The translations under genes and the position numbers were made by a program. A DNA stretch of 64,000 nucleotides from assembly GCA_965242785.1 (NCBI GenBank), contig CBDETA010000001.1:434001-498000 (forward strand), read 5' to 3'. The notes beneath the pieces were generated by a model. The model saw nothing but the letters and a program-made list of their open reading frames with translations. It was not told the origin of the DNA and did no database searches. This DNA is from Maricaulis sp965242785 (lineage in GTDB: Bacteria > Pseudomonadota > Alphaproteobacteria > Caulobacterales > Maricaulaceae). Shown here piece by piece: positions 27,254-37,430 of the stretch; position 1 is the first letter of the stretch, and every line of letters starts with the position of its first letter.

Positions 27254-28624
27254 TCAGGGTGTCAGTTCCTGCGCCGCCAGCATGGCCCGGTATTCGCGGA
27301 TCTTCTCGACATAGCGGACGGGTTCAAGGCCGCGCGCATAGCCGTATCGCAGGGTTTCGTAGTAGGTCGGATCCGACAGAAGTGGCAGCGTGGCGGCCAG
27401 GTCGTCCCAGGACGACTTGTCGCGTCCGAGGCGTTCGGCCAGCGCCCGGGCGTCATACATGTGGCCCATGCCGACATTGTAGGCGGCCAGCGTGAACCAG
27501 ATGCGGTCCTCGCCGGTGACGTCGGCCGGAACCCGGTCATAGAGATCGGCCAGATAGGTTGCGCCACCCTCGATCGACTGGAACGGGTCGGTGCGGTCCT
27601 CGATGCCCACCCGCTGCGCTGTGGACAGGGTCAGCATCATCAGCCCGCGCACACCCGTCGCGGAAACCGCATCCGGGTCCCAGTGGGATTCCTGGTAGGA
27701 CTGCGCCGCCAGCAACTCCCAATCGAAGGGCAGATCCTCGGCGGCGTCCTCGAACGCGGCCCGGTAGTCGGGCAGGCGTGCCTGGACCCGATCCACAAAG
27801 GCAGAAACATCGACATAGTCGAACTCGCCGAACCGCCCGAACCAGGTCTCGTCCAGCGTCTCCAGAAAACCGTCGCCGTGGGCCTGGGCGAACCAGGTGG
27901 CCAGGGCGGGCCCCAGCCCCTCGATACGGCCTGAATGGGCCCAGGCGAGGGGTTGCTCGCCGGTCAGGTTCATCGCCACGATGAGGTCGGGATGGCGTCG
28001 CCTGGCAAAGTCCACGAGATGGGAATCTGCCAGCGTGCAGTCGAAGCGGCGCTCGGCCACCCCATCCAAGAGCGGCATGGCGGAACCCGCCGTGCGCGCC
28101 TGCCAGCGAAGCTCCGGCAGCAGGCGCACCAGGGTTTCCAGTGTTTCCACATAACTCGAGCCGGCCAGAACCCGGATCGAGGCCTCAGGGATCTCGCTGT
28201 GATCGGTCGGGACACGCCCGTCCGGATGGCAGACCAGCTGTTCCGTGACGGCCTTGTAGGCCGGCCCGAACACGATGCGGCCACGGCGCTCCGGCGTGAT
28301 GGTGAGGTTGGCTGCCGCCAGATCGGCCTCGCCGCGTTCCAGCGACAGGATCAGGCTTTCGATATCGCGACGGGTCTCGAACCGCGCCCGGACGCCCAGA
28401 TGCGCCGCGAAGGCGCTGGCGAGATCCGCCTCATAGCCGGTGCCGGTATCCGGATCATATGTCGTGGGGCCGTCGAGGGTCAGCACAACGATCTCGCCCG
28501 CTTCGCGAATCGCGTCGAGGGAGGTCTGCTCGACCGCAGGGGACGATGGCGCACAGGCGGACAGGGCGGCGGCCAAAAGGGCAGCCCTCAGGCCGGAGGC
28601 TGAAGAAAGCGTGCAGCGGATCAT
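27254..28624 (-). CDS. mltF: MltF-like membrane-bound lytic murein transglycosylase (lipoprotein)
   Basis: 456 residues from the ATG at 28624; a longer frame to 28900 would overlap recA. Lipobox LSAC (Cys24) suggests lipid anchoring. Residues about 35-265 form a type-3 solute-binding domain (EIVVLTLDGPTTYDPDTGTG opens it), and about 290-430 a lysozyme-like SLT domain with the catalytic Glu in AAQSYQESHWDP and a later AAYNVGMGHMYDA. This two-domain order is diagnostic of MltF, which cleaves peptidoglycan to 1,6-anhydro ends. It diverges from recA. Confidence 0.88.
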   Translation of the reverse strand: MIRCTLSSASGLRAALLAAALSACAPSSPAVEQTSLDAIREAGEIVVLTLDGPTTYDPDTGTGYEADLASAFAAHLGVRARFETRRDIESLILSLERGEADLAAANLTITPERRGRIVFGPAYKAVTEQLVCHPDGRVPTDHSEIPEASIRVLAGSSYVETLETLVRLLPELRWQARTAGSAMPLLDGVAERRFDCTLADSHLVDFARRRHPDLIVAMNLTGEQPLAWAHSGRIEGLGPALATWFAQAHGDGFLETLDETWFGRFGEFDYVDVSAFVDRVQARLPDYRAAFEDAAEDLPFDWELLAAQSYQESHWDPDAVSATGVRGLMMLTLSTAQRVGIEDRTDPFQSIEGGATYLADLYDRVPADVTGEDRIWFTLAAYNVGMGHMYDARALAERLGRDKSSWDDLAATLPLLSDPTYYETLRYGYARGLEPVRYVEKIREYRAMLAAQELTP

Positions 28625-28714
28625 TGCAGAAACTCTAGACCGTTTCTGCGCCGGATCAATCACTTGCCCAAAGCCCCGGAATCCGCATTTGTTCCGTTTT
28701 GTTAACCATAAAAT

Positions 28715-28729
28715 GTTCCGCTTGTGTTC
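28715..28729 (+). promoter_or_regulatory. LexA (SOS) box of recA
   Basis: GTTC (28715-28718), seven bases, GTTC (28726-28729): an exact match to the direct-repeat SOS box GTTC-N7-GTTC known for alphaproteobacterial LexA. It lies 70-85 bases upstream of the recA start. A second GTTC with a degenerate partner occurs at 28691. Confidence 0.85.
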
Positions 28730-28799
28730 CCAGAACAAAACTGGTACGTCTGACCTTGGTTGCCCGCACCCCGGGGGCGTGAAATAAGGGATGAAGGCT

Positions 28800-29879
<1,080 letters not shown>

Positions 29880-29973
29880 TTGCGCCACGATCGGCGCGCC
29901 GACCAGGCCTTGGGGCTGTTCCAGCCCCTGTGGCCCCACCGCTTCGCGTTTCCGGCAATCGCAGCTTGATTGC

Positions 29974-30010
29974 AAACGGGTGCTTGGCTAGGCCGGGCAC
30001 CCGTTTCTAT
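29974..30010 (+). terminator. Terminator after recA
   Basis: AAACGGGTGC (29974-29983) pairs with GCACCCGTTT (29997-30006) around a 13-base loop, followed by CTATAT. The stem is perfect over ten pairs. The T-tract is short, so termination may be partial; the hairpin also sits in the upstream region of alaS. Confidence 0.6.
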
Positions 30011-30076
30011 ATGATAAACCCGATTTACCGTGTGCCTGACGACCGGGCACCAGCAGCAACCCGACGGACCCGCCCC

Positions 30077-32731
30077 ATGGCCAGCCTGCGCGACATTCGT
30101 GCCACCTTCCTCGACTATTTCGCCAGCCACCAGCACGAAGTGGTCCAGTCGGGCCCGCTGGTGCCTCAGGACGATCCGACCCTGTTATTCGTCAATGCCG
30201 GCATGGTGCCTTTCAAGAACGTCTTCACCGGCAAGGAACAGCGGGCCATTCCGCGTGCCGCCTCGTCGCAGAAATGCGTGCGCGCTGGCGGCAAGCACAA
30301 TGATCTGGACAATGTCGGTTATACGGCCCGTCACCACACCTTCTTTGAAATGCTGGGGAATTTCTCCTTCGGCGACTATTTCAAGGAACAGGCGATCGAA
30401 CATGCCTGGAAGCTGGTCACCGGCGAATTCGGCCTTGCCAAGGACAAGCTTCTGGTCACTGTCTTCTCCGAGGATGACGAGGCGCGCGCCCTGTGGCGCA
30501 AGATTGCCGGCCTCAGCGATGACCGGATCATCGGCATATCCACCTCGGACAATTTCTGGTCCATGGGCGATACCGGCCCCTGCGGCCCCTGTTCGGAAAT
30601 CTTCTTTGATCACGGCCCGGACATTCCCGGTGGTCCGCCCGGTTCCCCGGACGAGGATGGCGACCGCTTTATCGAGATCTGGAACCTGGTCTTCATGCAG
30701 TTCGAGCAGATCGATGCCGATACCCGCATCAATCTGCCCAAACCGTCAATCGATACCGGCATGGGGCTCGAGCGGATCGCGGCCATCCTGCAGGGCAAGC
30801 ACAATAACTACGATGTCGATCTGTTCGCCAACCTGATCCGCGCCGGCGAGGATGTCCTGGGCGTGAAGGCGCAGGGCGATGCCCTGGCCAGTCACCGCGT
30901 GATTGCCGACCATCTGCGTTCCACCTGTTTCATGATGGCCGATGGTGTCTCGCCGTCCAATGAAGGCCGCGGCTATGTGCTGCGACGGATCATGCGCCGG
31001 GCGATGCGGCATGCCCACCTTCTGGGCGCCACGGAACCGGTGATGTGGAAGCTGGTGCCGGCGCTGAAACAGGAGATGGGCGAGGCCTATCCCGAACTGG
31101 TCCGCGCACAGGCCCTGCTGGAGGACACGCTGAAGGTGGAAGAGGAGCGTTTCCAGCGCACGCTGGGCCGCGGCCTGTCTCTCCTGGAAGAGGCCACCGC
31201 GGATCTCAAGGAAGGCGATGCCCTGTCCGGCGAAACCGCCTTCAAGCTCTATGACACCTATGGCTTCCCGCTCGACCTGACCCAGGATGCGCTGCGCGCC
31301 AAGGGCATGACGGTCGACGAAGCCGGCTTCAACACCGCGATGGACAAGCAGCGCAGCGATGCGCGGGCCCAGAAGTTCAGCTCCGGTGATGCGGCGCCGG
31401 ATGCCGTCTGGTTCGCGGTCCGCGACAGGGTCGGGGCGACCGAATTCCTCGGCTATGACGGCACCGAAGGCGAAGGCAAGCTGGCCGCGATCATCTCGGG
31501 CGGCACCCAGACCCAGGCGCTGGGCGAGGGTCAGACGGGCGAACTCGTCTTCGACCGCACGCCTTTCTATGGCGAAAGCGGTGGTCAGTGCGGTGATACC
31601 GGCGTCATCCACTTTGCCAATGGGGCGGTGTTCCGTGTCGAGGACACCCAGAAGCGCGGTGGTGACGTCCACACCCATATCGGCGTGCTGGAAAAGGGCG
31701 AGATCGGCCCGGGTGATGCGGCCCGGTTGAGTGTGGATGCCAGCCGGCGCCTCGCCACCAAGGCCAACCACTCGGCCACCCACCTGGTGCACGCCGCCCT
31801 GCGCGACGTCTTGGGACCGCATGTGACCCAGAAGGGCTCTTATGTCGGGCCGGACCGGCTGCGCTTTGACTTCAGCCACAACAAGGCCGTCAGCCCCGAG
31901 GAAATCGCCGCCATCGAGGCGCAGGTGAACGCCGTCATCCGTCAGAATGCGGCCGTGTCCACGCGTGAGATGAGCCCGGATGCCGCTATCGAAGCTGGTG
32001 CCCTGGCCCTGTTCGGCGAGAAATACGGCGATCGCGTCCGCGTGCTGGCCATGGGCCGGGACCTGGCCGAGGCTGACAAGACCTATTCGGTCGAGCTGTG
32101 CGGCGGCACCCATGTCGACCGCACCGGGGATATCGCCCTGTTCAAGATCGTCTCGGAAAGTGCCGTCTCGTCCGGTGTCCGCCGGATCGAGGCGCAGACC
32201 GGCGAGGGCGCCCGGCGCTATGTCGACGAGCAAATGGGCTATGGCCGAGCCGCGGCGGACGTCCTCAAGGTGACGACCTCCGATCTTCCGGCGCGCGTTG
32301 CCGCCCTGCTGGACGAGCGCAAGAAGCTGGAGCGTCAGCTGGCTGAAGCCAAGAAGCAGCTGGCCATGGGCGGGGGCGGCGGTGCTGCACCGGCGGGTCC
32401 GGAAGACGTCAACGGTATCAAGTTCATCGGCCGCGTGGTCGAGGGGGTCGGCGGCAAGGATCTGCGCGGTCTGATCGACGAGGCCAAGCAGCAGATGGGT
32501 TCCGGCGTGGCGGCCTTCATCGGCGTCAATGATGGCAAGGCCGCCCTCGCCGTCGGCGTCACCGAGGATTTGGCCGGCCAGCTGAGCGCGGTCGAGCTGG
32601 TGCGGGCGGGCGCAGCGCCGGTGGGCGGCAAGGGCGGCGGCGGCCGTCCGGACTTTGCCCAGGCCGGCGGCCCCGATGGCAGCCAGGCCGAGGCCGGTCT
32701 GGCCGCGATCAAGGCCGTGCTGGCGGGCTGA
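30077..32731 (+). CDS. alaS: Alanyl-tRNA synthetase
   Basis: Charges tRNA-Ala. 884 residues from the ATG at 30077 (MASLRDIRATFLDYFASHQH), near the usual 875; the longer frame from 29930 is not conserved-looking. It shows the class II catalytic domain (NAGMVPFKNVFTG; RGYVLRRIMRRAMRHAHLLG), the editing domain zinc ligands (NHSATHLVHAAL and CGGTHVDRTGDI) and the C-terminal glycine-rich C-Ala domain (GGKGGGGRPDFAQAGG). Following recA is a common bacterial order. Confidence 0.98.
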   Translation: MASLRDIRATFLDYFASHQHEVVQSGPLVPQDDPTLLFVNAGMVPFKNVFTGKEQRAIPRAASSQKCVRAGGKHNDLDNVGYTARHHTFFEMLGNFSFGDYFKEQAIEHAWKLVTGEFGLAKDKLLVTVFSEDDEARALWRKIAGLSDDRIIGISTSDNFWSMGDTGPCGPCSEIFFDHGPDIPGGPPGSPDEDGDRFIEIWNLVFMQFEQIDADTRINLPKPSIDTGMGLERIAAILQGKHNNYDVDLFANLIRAGEDVLGVKAQGDALASHRVIADHLRSTCFMMADGVSPSNEGRGYVLRRIMRRAMRHAHLLGATEPVMWKLVPALKQEMGEAYPELVRAQALLEDTLKVEEERFQRTLGRGLSLLEEATADLKEGDALSGETAFKLYDTYGFPLDLTQDALRAKGMTVDEAGFNTAMDKQRSDARAQKFSSGDAAPDAVWFAVRDRVGATEFLGYDGTEGEGKLAAIISGGTQTQALGEGQTGELVFDRTPFYGESGGQCGDTGVIHFANGAVFRVEDTQKRGGDVHTHIGVLEKGEIGPGDAARLSVDASRRLATKANHSATHLVHAALRDVLGPHVTQKGSYVGPDRLRFDFSHNKAVSPEEIAAIEAQVNAVIRQNAAVSTREMSPDAAIEAGALALFGEKYGDRVRVLAMGRDLAEADKTYSVELCGGTHVDRTGDIALFKIVSESAVSSGVRRIEAQTGEGARRYVDEQMGYGRAAADVLKVTTSDLPARVAALLDERKKLERQLAEAKKQLAMGGGGGAAPAGPEDVNGIKFIGRVVEGVGGKDLRGLIDEAKQQMGSGVAAFIGVNDGKAALAVGVTEDLAGQLSAVELVRAGAAPVGGKGGGGRPDFAQAGGPDGSQAEAGLAAIKAVLAG

Positions 32732-32733
32732 TC

Positions 32734-33189
32734 ATGGCCCGCAAGGCACGCGCTGCGTCAGTCGATATCCAGATGCTGGGTGACAAGCCGGCCTGCCGGG
32801 CGGTCGCCGCAGAGCGCGAGCGCTTCAATGCCGCGCTAGCCGCGCGCGATCTGGCGGCCATCGAAGCCTGCTTGCACGAGGATGCGGTGCTGATACCCGG
32901 CGACGAGGCCCAGCTGATCAATGGGCGCGCCGCCCAGCTGGAGGCCTGGCAGTCGATCTTTTCCGCCATGCCGGACGTCAGCTATGTGCGCACGCCGGCC
33001 CGGATCGAGGCGGGCGATGATGCCCAGCTGGTCGCCGAGACCGGACGCTGGCGCGGCCGCTGGTCCTCGGAAGGCTTTGCGGTGGAGTATTCCGGCCGCT
33101 ATTTCGCCAAATGGCGCTTTGACGGCCTGAACTGGCGCATCGAGGCGGAGACTTTTGTCACGCTGAAACGGTCGGGCCAGGCTCTCTAG
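32734..33189 (+). CDS. NTF2-like (SnoaL/DUF4440-type) protein
   Basis: 151 residues with the cone-shaped NTF2 pattern: N-terminal helices (AAERERFNAALAARDLAAIE), then ACLHEDAVLIPGDEAQLING, then a curved sheet ending YFAKWRFDGLNWRIEAETFV. Such proteins include steroid isomerases and many unassigned small-molecule binders. It begins two bases after alaS, so it is likely transcribed with it. Its stop overlaps that of the convergent phosphodiesterase gene through a shared CTAG. Confidence 0.7.
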   Translation: MARKARAASVDIQMLGDKPACRAVAAERERFNAALAARDLAAIEACLHEDAVLIPGDEAQLINGRAAQLEAWQSIFSAMPDVSYVRTPARIEAGDDAQLVAETGRWRGRWSSEGFAVEYSGRYFAKWRFDGLNWRIEAETFVTLKRSGQAL

Positions 33190-34166
33190 CCGGCGTCTTC
33201 AGGCCAGGCGTGCGGTCCAACCCGTTCGATCCGGTTGGTGAAAATGCCACCGGAGAAGTCTGCGGGCACAGCGTCCAACAGATCGCGACTGTCGATGCCT
33301 GAAGCGTTCGGGGAGGCAGGATCCATGGGGCCGATGAGCCAGACCTCGCTTCCGGCCTCTCGCAAGCGCTGCTCCAGCCGGCGCGGCCAGCCCCAGGCCC
33401 AAGGGGCATAGTTCACAGGCAGGACCAGCACGGTGTCCCGGCAGGCATCAGGCACGATCCCGCTCCAGCCGATCGCCATGTATTGCGTCGCGCAGGCCTT
33501 GACCGTACCGCGTCCGATCACCCGCAGCGACGGGTCGAGGGCGGCCAGGCGGTGGCGGGGGCTTTCGGCGGCGAAAATTGTCAGGCGGTTGCGGTTGGCG
33601 TTGTGGCGGGTGAGATAGGCGTCGAGCCAGGCGGCTTCCTCCGGATTATTGCTCTTGATGTTGATCACGAACTCCCCGTCGGGGAAGCGTGACAGCACCT
33701 CGGCCAGGCTGGGGATCCGGCCGTCTTCGAGACCGCGCAGAGGCCAGGTTTCACCACCATCAGCCGTGTAGCCATGGCCCGCATCCAGACGGCGCAGCTG
33801 CGCCATGCTGTGCCGGCGCGTCACGCCCTGACCATCGGTCCGGCAATCCAGGGTCCAGTCGTGGAAGACGGCGAATTCGCCATCCGTGGTGGGGTGGATG
33901 TCGATCTCCACCCTGCGGGCACCGGCAGTGAAAGCCGCCTCGATGGCAGGCAGGGTGTTCTCGATGAATGTGTGCTCTACCGGCCGGATTCGCGTGGCTG
34001 TGCAGTCGTCAGGACCGACGCCGGTGACATCGAATGTCTGGTGGACGCCGCGGTGGGCGATGAAGTGGGCGGGTTCGCCCTGGGGCGCGAGCCAGGAGGC
34101 ATTGGCCAGATAAAGCGTGGCAAAGCCTGCGCCGGCAACTGACAGAAATATGGTGCGTTTCTTCAT
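33186..34166 (-). CDS. Glycerophosphodiester phosphodiesterase family protein
   Basis: 326 residues from the ATG at 34166, preceded by a GGGGG-containing ribosome site; the longer frame lacks support. An N-terminal hydrophobic helix (TIFLSVAGAGFATLYLANAS) anchors or exports it. GDPD motifs are complete: AHRG, then ENTLPAIEAAFTAGARRVEI-DIHPTTDG, FHDWTLDCRTDG and FVINIKSNN. The family hydrolyses glycerophosphodiesters to glycerol-3-phosphate and alcohol; an envelope location suggests phospholipid scavenging or turnover. Confidence 0.88.
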   Translation of the reverse strand: MKKRTIFLSVAGAGFATLYLANASWLAPQGEPAHFIAHRGVHQTFDVTGVGPDDCTATRIRPVEHTFIENTLPAIEAAFTAGARRVEIDIHPTTDGEFAVFHDWTLDCRTDGQGVTRRHSMAQLRRLDAGHGYTADGGETWPLRGLEDGRIPSLAEVLSRFPDGEFVINIKSNNPEEAAWLDAYLTRHNANRNRLTIFAAESPRHRLAALDPSLRVIGRGTVKACATQYMAIGWSGIVPDACRDTVLVLPVNYAPWAWGWPRRLEQRLREAGSEVWLIGPMDPASPNASGIDSRDLLDAVPADFSGGIFTNRIERVGPHAWPEDAG

Positions 34167-34258
34167 GTGTATCCCCCCGATCCGGGCAGCATCAAGAGGG
34201 TTTGCGGCGTGAACAGGGCGCTCGCGCGCGCATTTCGCGGCGAACGGCGAGACCGACT

Positions 34259-34693
34259 CTAGCGTGAATTTCCGGTCGGCAGCCGTAACGCCTGGCCGGG
34301 TTCCACGGGGCTGGAAAGCCATTCACGGGCTTCGGCCTCGGTGGTGAAATGTCGTTCGATCGAGCGCCGCCGGGGTTTCGAACGGACTTCGTAGACGGTC
34401 ATGATGGCTTCCGCCAAAGCGTCGGAGCAGACGATGGCGCCACGCTTGCGGTGCCCATCCTCTGAGGGCGTGTCGAGTTCGGACAGGGCCGCAACGAGTT
34501 CGGCGACGTCCGCGTCGGAAATCGCGGAAATGTCGGCATCGGTGAAGATCGACAGGAAGTCATGGTCATTCGACCAGGCATCGTCTGCCCGGGCCTGCCG
34601 GACGCTGGCCATGATCTGCGCGGCGGTCACCTGTCCCGACATGGTCCAGATGCACAAGCCTGCGTCCCCATCAAAGCGGTATGATACCGGCAT
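34259..34693 (-). CDS. SpoIIAA/STAS-like protein, paralogue 1 of 3
   Basis: 144 residues from the ATG at 34693 with GAGGAG before it. The order of secondary elements is beta-beta (YRFDGDAGLCIWTMSGQVT), a helix (AQIMASVRQARADDAW), a strand (DFLSIFTDADIS), a helix, a strand (RGAIVCSDALAEAIM) and a C-terminal HFTTEAEAREWL helix. That final 'F-x-T-x-x-E-A-x-x-W-L' pattern is typical of SpoIIAA-like (STAS-related) proteins. It is clearly homologous to the next two genes. No serine-phosphorylation site or partner kinase is visible; function unknown. Confidence 0.65.
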   Translation of the reverse strand: MPVSYRFDGDAGLCIWTMSGQVTAAQIMASVRQARADDAWSNDHDFLSIFTDADISAISDADVAELVAALSELDTPSEDGHRKRGAIVCSDALAEAIMTVYEVRSKPRRRSIERHFTTEAEAREWLSSPVEPGQALRLPTGNSR

Positions 34694-34783
34694 GTCTGGC
34701 TCCTCTAGCTGACCCGGAAAACTAGAGCTCAATCGGCACGGGGCAAGTCATGGAATTGCATGATCGCAGACTTTTAGCCTGGA

Positions 34784-35215
34784 TCAGTCGCCTTGCCGGG
34801 CCAGCCACCGGCGCGCCTGGCTTTCCGAGCCGAACACTTTTTGCTCCACCTTGCCGCGGCCGGCGAAACTGAACTCGAAGGATTTCAGCAAGGCGTATTG
34901 CTGGGCCTGGCGAAACACGATGGCCGACCGGTTGGACGTGTCGGGGCGCGTTTCGTTTTGCGCGGTCTCCATACGGTCGCTGAAGGATTGCAGGCTGTCG
35001 AAGGTGACATTGCTCATGTCCGTGTCCTGCTCGACGATGGTGAGCTGGTCATAGGTCTCGTTCCAGTCGGGATGGGTCAGCAGGTCGGCATAGGCGGCCT
35101 TGATCTCGCTGAGCCGGAAACGCCCGTGAATGCGCCAGACAATCAGTCGTGACGCGGCATCGATCTCGATCTCGAATCGCATGCGGGGACTGTTGTCGTC
35201 CTGGCCCTGAACCAT
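34784..35215 (-). CDS. SpoIIAA/STAS-like protein, paralogue 2 of 3
   Basis: 143 residues. It aligns with its neighbours at RLIVWRIHGRFRLSEIKAAY, YDQLTIVEQDTDMS, RSAIVFRQAQQYALL and VFGSESQARRWL. The ATG at 35215 has GGGGTGAC before it; an internal ATG at 35182 matches the neighbours' start better but lacks a ribosome site. No membrane segment or signal peptide. It is the most divergent of the three and probably cytoplasmic. Confidence 0.62.
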   Translation of the reverse strand: MVQGQDDNSPRMRFEIEIDAASRLIVWRIHGRFRLSEIKAAYADLLTHPDWNETYDQLTIVEQDTDMSNVTFDSLQSFSDRMETAQNETRPDTSNRSAIVFRQAQQYALLKSFEFSFAGRGKVEQKVFGSESQARRWLARQGD

Positions 35216-35374
35216 GTCACCCCATTGAAACCGTCCCCGGACCGATCCTTTTGGCCTGTCCCATCAAGCCGGAGCGGACGCGTCCCGCCACGCCCACTAT
35301 TGCAAATCGTGGCGGACTTGCCAGCCCCGCCCGTATTCGGTGGCGAAAAGCGGCGACGTGCAAGGGGCAGGACT

Positions 35375-35797
35375 TCAGGTCTGGGAAGCCGTCGACAGCG
35401 TCGCGGACGGGGTGCCGGCCGCGCTGAGCCAAAGGCGCGCTTCCTGCTCGGTGTCGAACACCCGTTCCTCCGTGTTGAGCCGACCCATGGACGCCGTGGC
35501 CCAGAAGACCAGCAGGCCGCGCGACATCGGACTGTCGCATACGATGGCGGCGCGACGGGTCTTCGGCTTGTTCTTCACATGCAGCCCCATCACCTGCATC
35601 AGGCGCTCGATGGCGTGCGTGTCCATCATGGAGAGGGACGCCCCTTTCAGCACGGTGAGGAAGTCCCATTCGGTGTCGAAGTCAGGATCACTCGTGGCCC
35701 GGCCAAACAGGTCGAGAAGCGCATCGGTCGTGACGCTTCCGCTGATGCGGTAGACGCACAGCCGGTTCTCGGGTTCGAATTCATAAGCCGCTTTCAT
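35375..35797 (-). CDS. SpoIIAA/STAS-like protein, paralogue 3 of 3
   Basis: 140 residues from the ATG at 35797. It matches the others at NRLCVYRISGSVTTDALLDL, WDFLTVLKGASLSMM, RAAIVCDSPMSRGLLVFW and VFDTEQEARLWL. It is first in the minus-strand triplet, about 160 bases upstream of paralogue 2, so each gene may be transcribed separately. Upstream lies the icd terminator. Function unknown. Confidence 0.65.
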   Translation of the reverse strand: MKAAYEFEPENRLCVYRISGSVTTDALLDLFGRATSDPDFDTEWDFLTVLKGASLSMMDTHAIERLMQVMGLHVKNKPKTRRAAIVCDSPMSRGLLVFWATASMGRLNTEERVFDTEQEARLWLSAAGTPSATLSTASQT

Positions 35798-35952
35798 GGC
35801 GTTCCCCTGCTCGAAAACGCTTGCCCTCGCCCAAGCGAAGTAATGCAGCCCACACGTCCTGATACCCAAGGCAGGCCTTGAACTCAAGTGGTCGTTTTAA
35901 AAAACATGACGCGGAGGCGGTCGCGGCCGGCCCCCGGGTTCATCTGCGCAAG

Positions 35953-35983
35953 AAAAAAGGGCAGGTCCGAGGACCTGCCCTTT
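35953..35983 (-). terminator. Terminator of icd
   Basis: On the minus strand, AAAGGGCAGGTCC pairs perfectly with GGACCTGCCCTTT, followed by a T-run (the A-run at 35953-35958 on the plus strand). It lies 24-54 bases beyond the icd stop and insulates icd from the downstream SpoIIAA-like genes. Confidence 0.9.
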
Positions 35984-36006
35984 CCAATTCGGTTCTGCGG
36001 CGAAGA

Positions 36007-37230
36007 TCAGCCCCAGTTGGCCATCGCCTTCTGGAAATTCTCGTCGACCTTGTCCAGGAAGCCTTCCGTGGACAGCCAGCCCTGCTGGTCGCCGACCAGA
36101 AGCGCCAGGTCCTTGGTCATGTAGCCGGCTTCCACCGTCTCGATGATGGTGTTTTCCAGGGTCTTGGCGAACTTCTGCAGGTCTTCATTGCCATCCATGC
36201 GGCCGCGATGGGTCAGGCCCTGCGTCCAGGCGAAGATGGAGGCGATGGAGTTGGTCGAGGTCTGCTCGCCGCGCTGGTGCTGGCGGTAGTGACGGGTGAC
36301 CGTGCCGTGGGCGGCTTCGGCTTCCACCGTCTTGCCGTCCGGGGACATCAGCACCGAGGTCATCAGGCCGAGCGAGCCGAAGCCCTGGGCCACGGTGTCG
36401 GACTGCACGTCGCCATCATAGTTCTTGCAGGCCCAGACAAAGCCGCCGGACCATTTCATGGCCGCAGCGACCATATCGTCGATCAGGCGGTGCTCGTAGG
36501 AGATGCCCTTGGAGGCAAAGGCGTCCTTGAACTCGGCGTCGAACACTTCCTGGAACAGGTCCTTGAAGCGGCCGTCATAGGCCTTGAGGATCGTGTTCTT
36601 GGTCGACAGGTAGACCGGCCAGCCGCGCTGCAGGCCGTAATTGAACGAGGCGCGCGCGAAGTCGCGGATCGACTCGTCCAGATTGTACATGCCCATGGCC
36701 ACGCCGGCGCTCGGGAATTTGAAGATCTCGTACTCGACCTCGTCACCGCCGTCTTCCGGGGTGAATTTCATGGTCAGCGTGCCCTTGCCCGGGACCAAGA
36801 AATCGGTGGCGCGGTACTGGTCGCCGAAGGCGTGACGGCCGATCACCATCGGCTGCTGCCAGCCGGGCACCAGACGCGGAATGTTGGAGATCACGATCGG
36901 CTCGCGGAACACAACGCCGCCCAGGATGTTGCGGATGGTACCGTTCGGCGAACGCCACATCTTTTTCAGGCCGAACTCTTCCACACGGGCTTCGTCCGGC
37001 GTGATCGTGGCGCATTTCACGCCGACGCCATACTGCTTGATCGCGTTGGCGGCATCGATGGTGATCTGGTCGTCCGTCTCGTCGCGCTTGGTGACCGAGA
37101 GGTCGTAATACTTCAGATCAATGTCGAGATAGGGCAGGATCAGCTTGTCCTTGATCATCTGCCAGATGATGCGGGTCATCTCATCGCCGTCGAGCTCGAC
37201 GACCGGGGTATCGACTTTGATCTTCGCCAT
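36007..37230 (-). CDS. icd: NADP-dependent isocitrate dehydrogenase
   Basis: TCA-cycle enzyme that oxidises isocitrate to 2-oxoglutarate. 407 residues from the ATG at 37230. The eukaryote-like subfamily is evident from VVELDGDEMTRIIWQ at the N-terminus, from the run YDGRFKDLFQEVFDAEFKD, and from EAEAAHGTVTRHYRQHQRGE near the C-terminus. This homodimeric type, not the E. coli type, is usual in alphaproteobacteria. It diverges from the next gene over 200 bases and ends at a strong terminator. Confidence 0.97.
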   Translation of the reverse strand: MAKIKVDTPVVELDGDEMTRIIWQMIKDKLILPYLDIDLKYYDLSVTKRDETDDQITIDAANAIKQYGVGVKCATITPDEARVEEFGLKKMWRSPNGTIRNILGGVVFREPIVISNIPRLVPGWQQPMVIGRHAFGDQYRATDFLVPGKGTLTMKFTPEDGGDEVEYEIFKFPSAGVAMGMYNLDESIRDFARASFNYGLQRGWPVYLSTKNTILKAYDGRFKDLFQEVFDAEFKDAFASKGISYEHRLIDDMVAAAMKWSGGFVWACKNYDGDVQSDTVAQGFGSLGLMTSVLMSPDGKTVEAEAAHGTVTRHYRQHQRGEQTSTNSIASIFAWTQGLTHRGRMDGNEDLQKFAKTLENTIIETVEAGYMTKDLALLVGDQQGWLSTEGFLDKVDENFQKAMANWG

Positions 37231-37430
37231 GGGTGCTTCTACTTTCTTTTGGAGTTCTTTTCGGACGGACGGGGCGCATCGGAGCAATGCGCGCAGGAAT
37301 TCGCGCGCTCTCTAGCATCGGTCGCCGCAGCACGGAAGTCCCGGCCTGAGAATCCTTCGCGCCGGGTGCTAGGCCTTGCGGCATCACCGGTGTTAACTGC
37401 GCGCCATCCGGCTTTTCTGGGAGATCCTGC

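Noticed and set aside
28791..28799. Upstream ATG of recA at 28791
   Set aside because: The ribosome site AAGGG would touch it; the ATG at 28800 has proper spacing and gives a RecA-like N-terminus.
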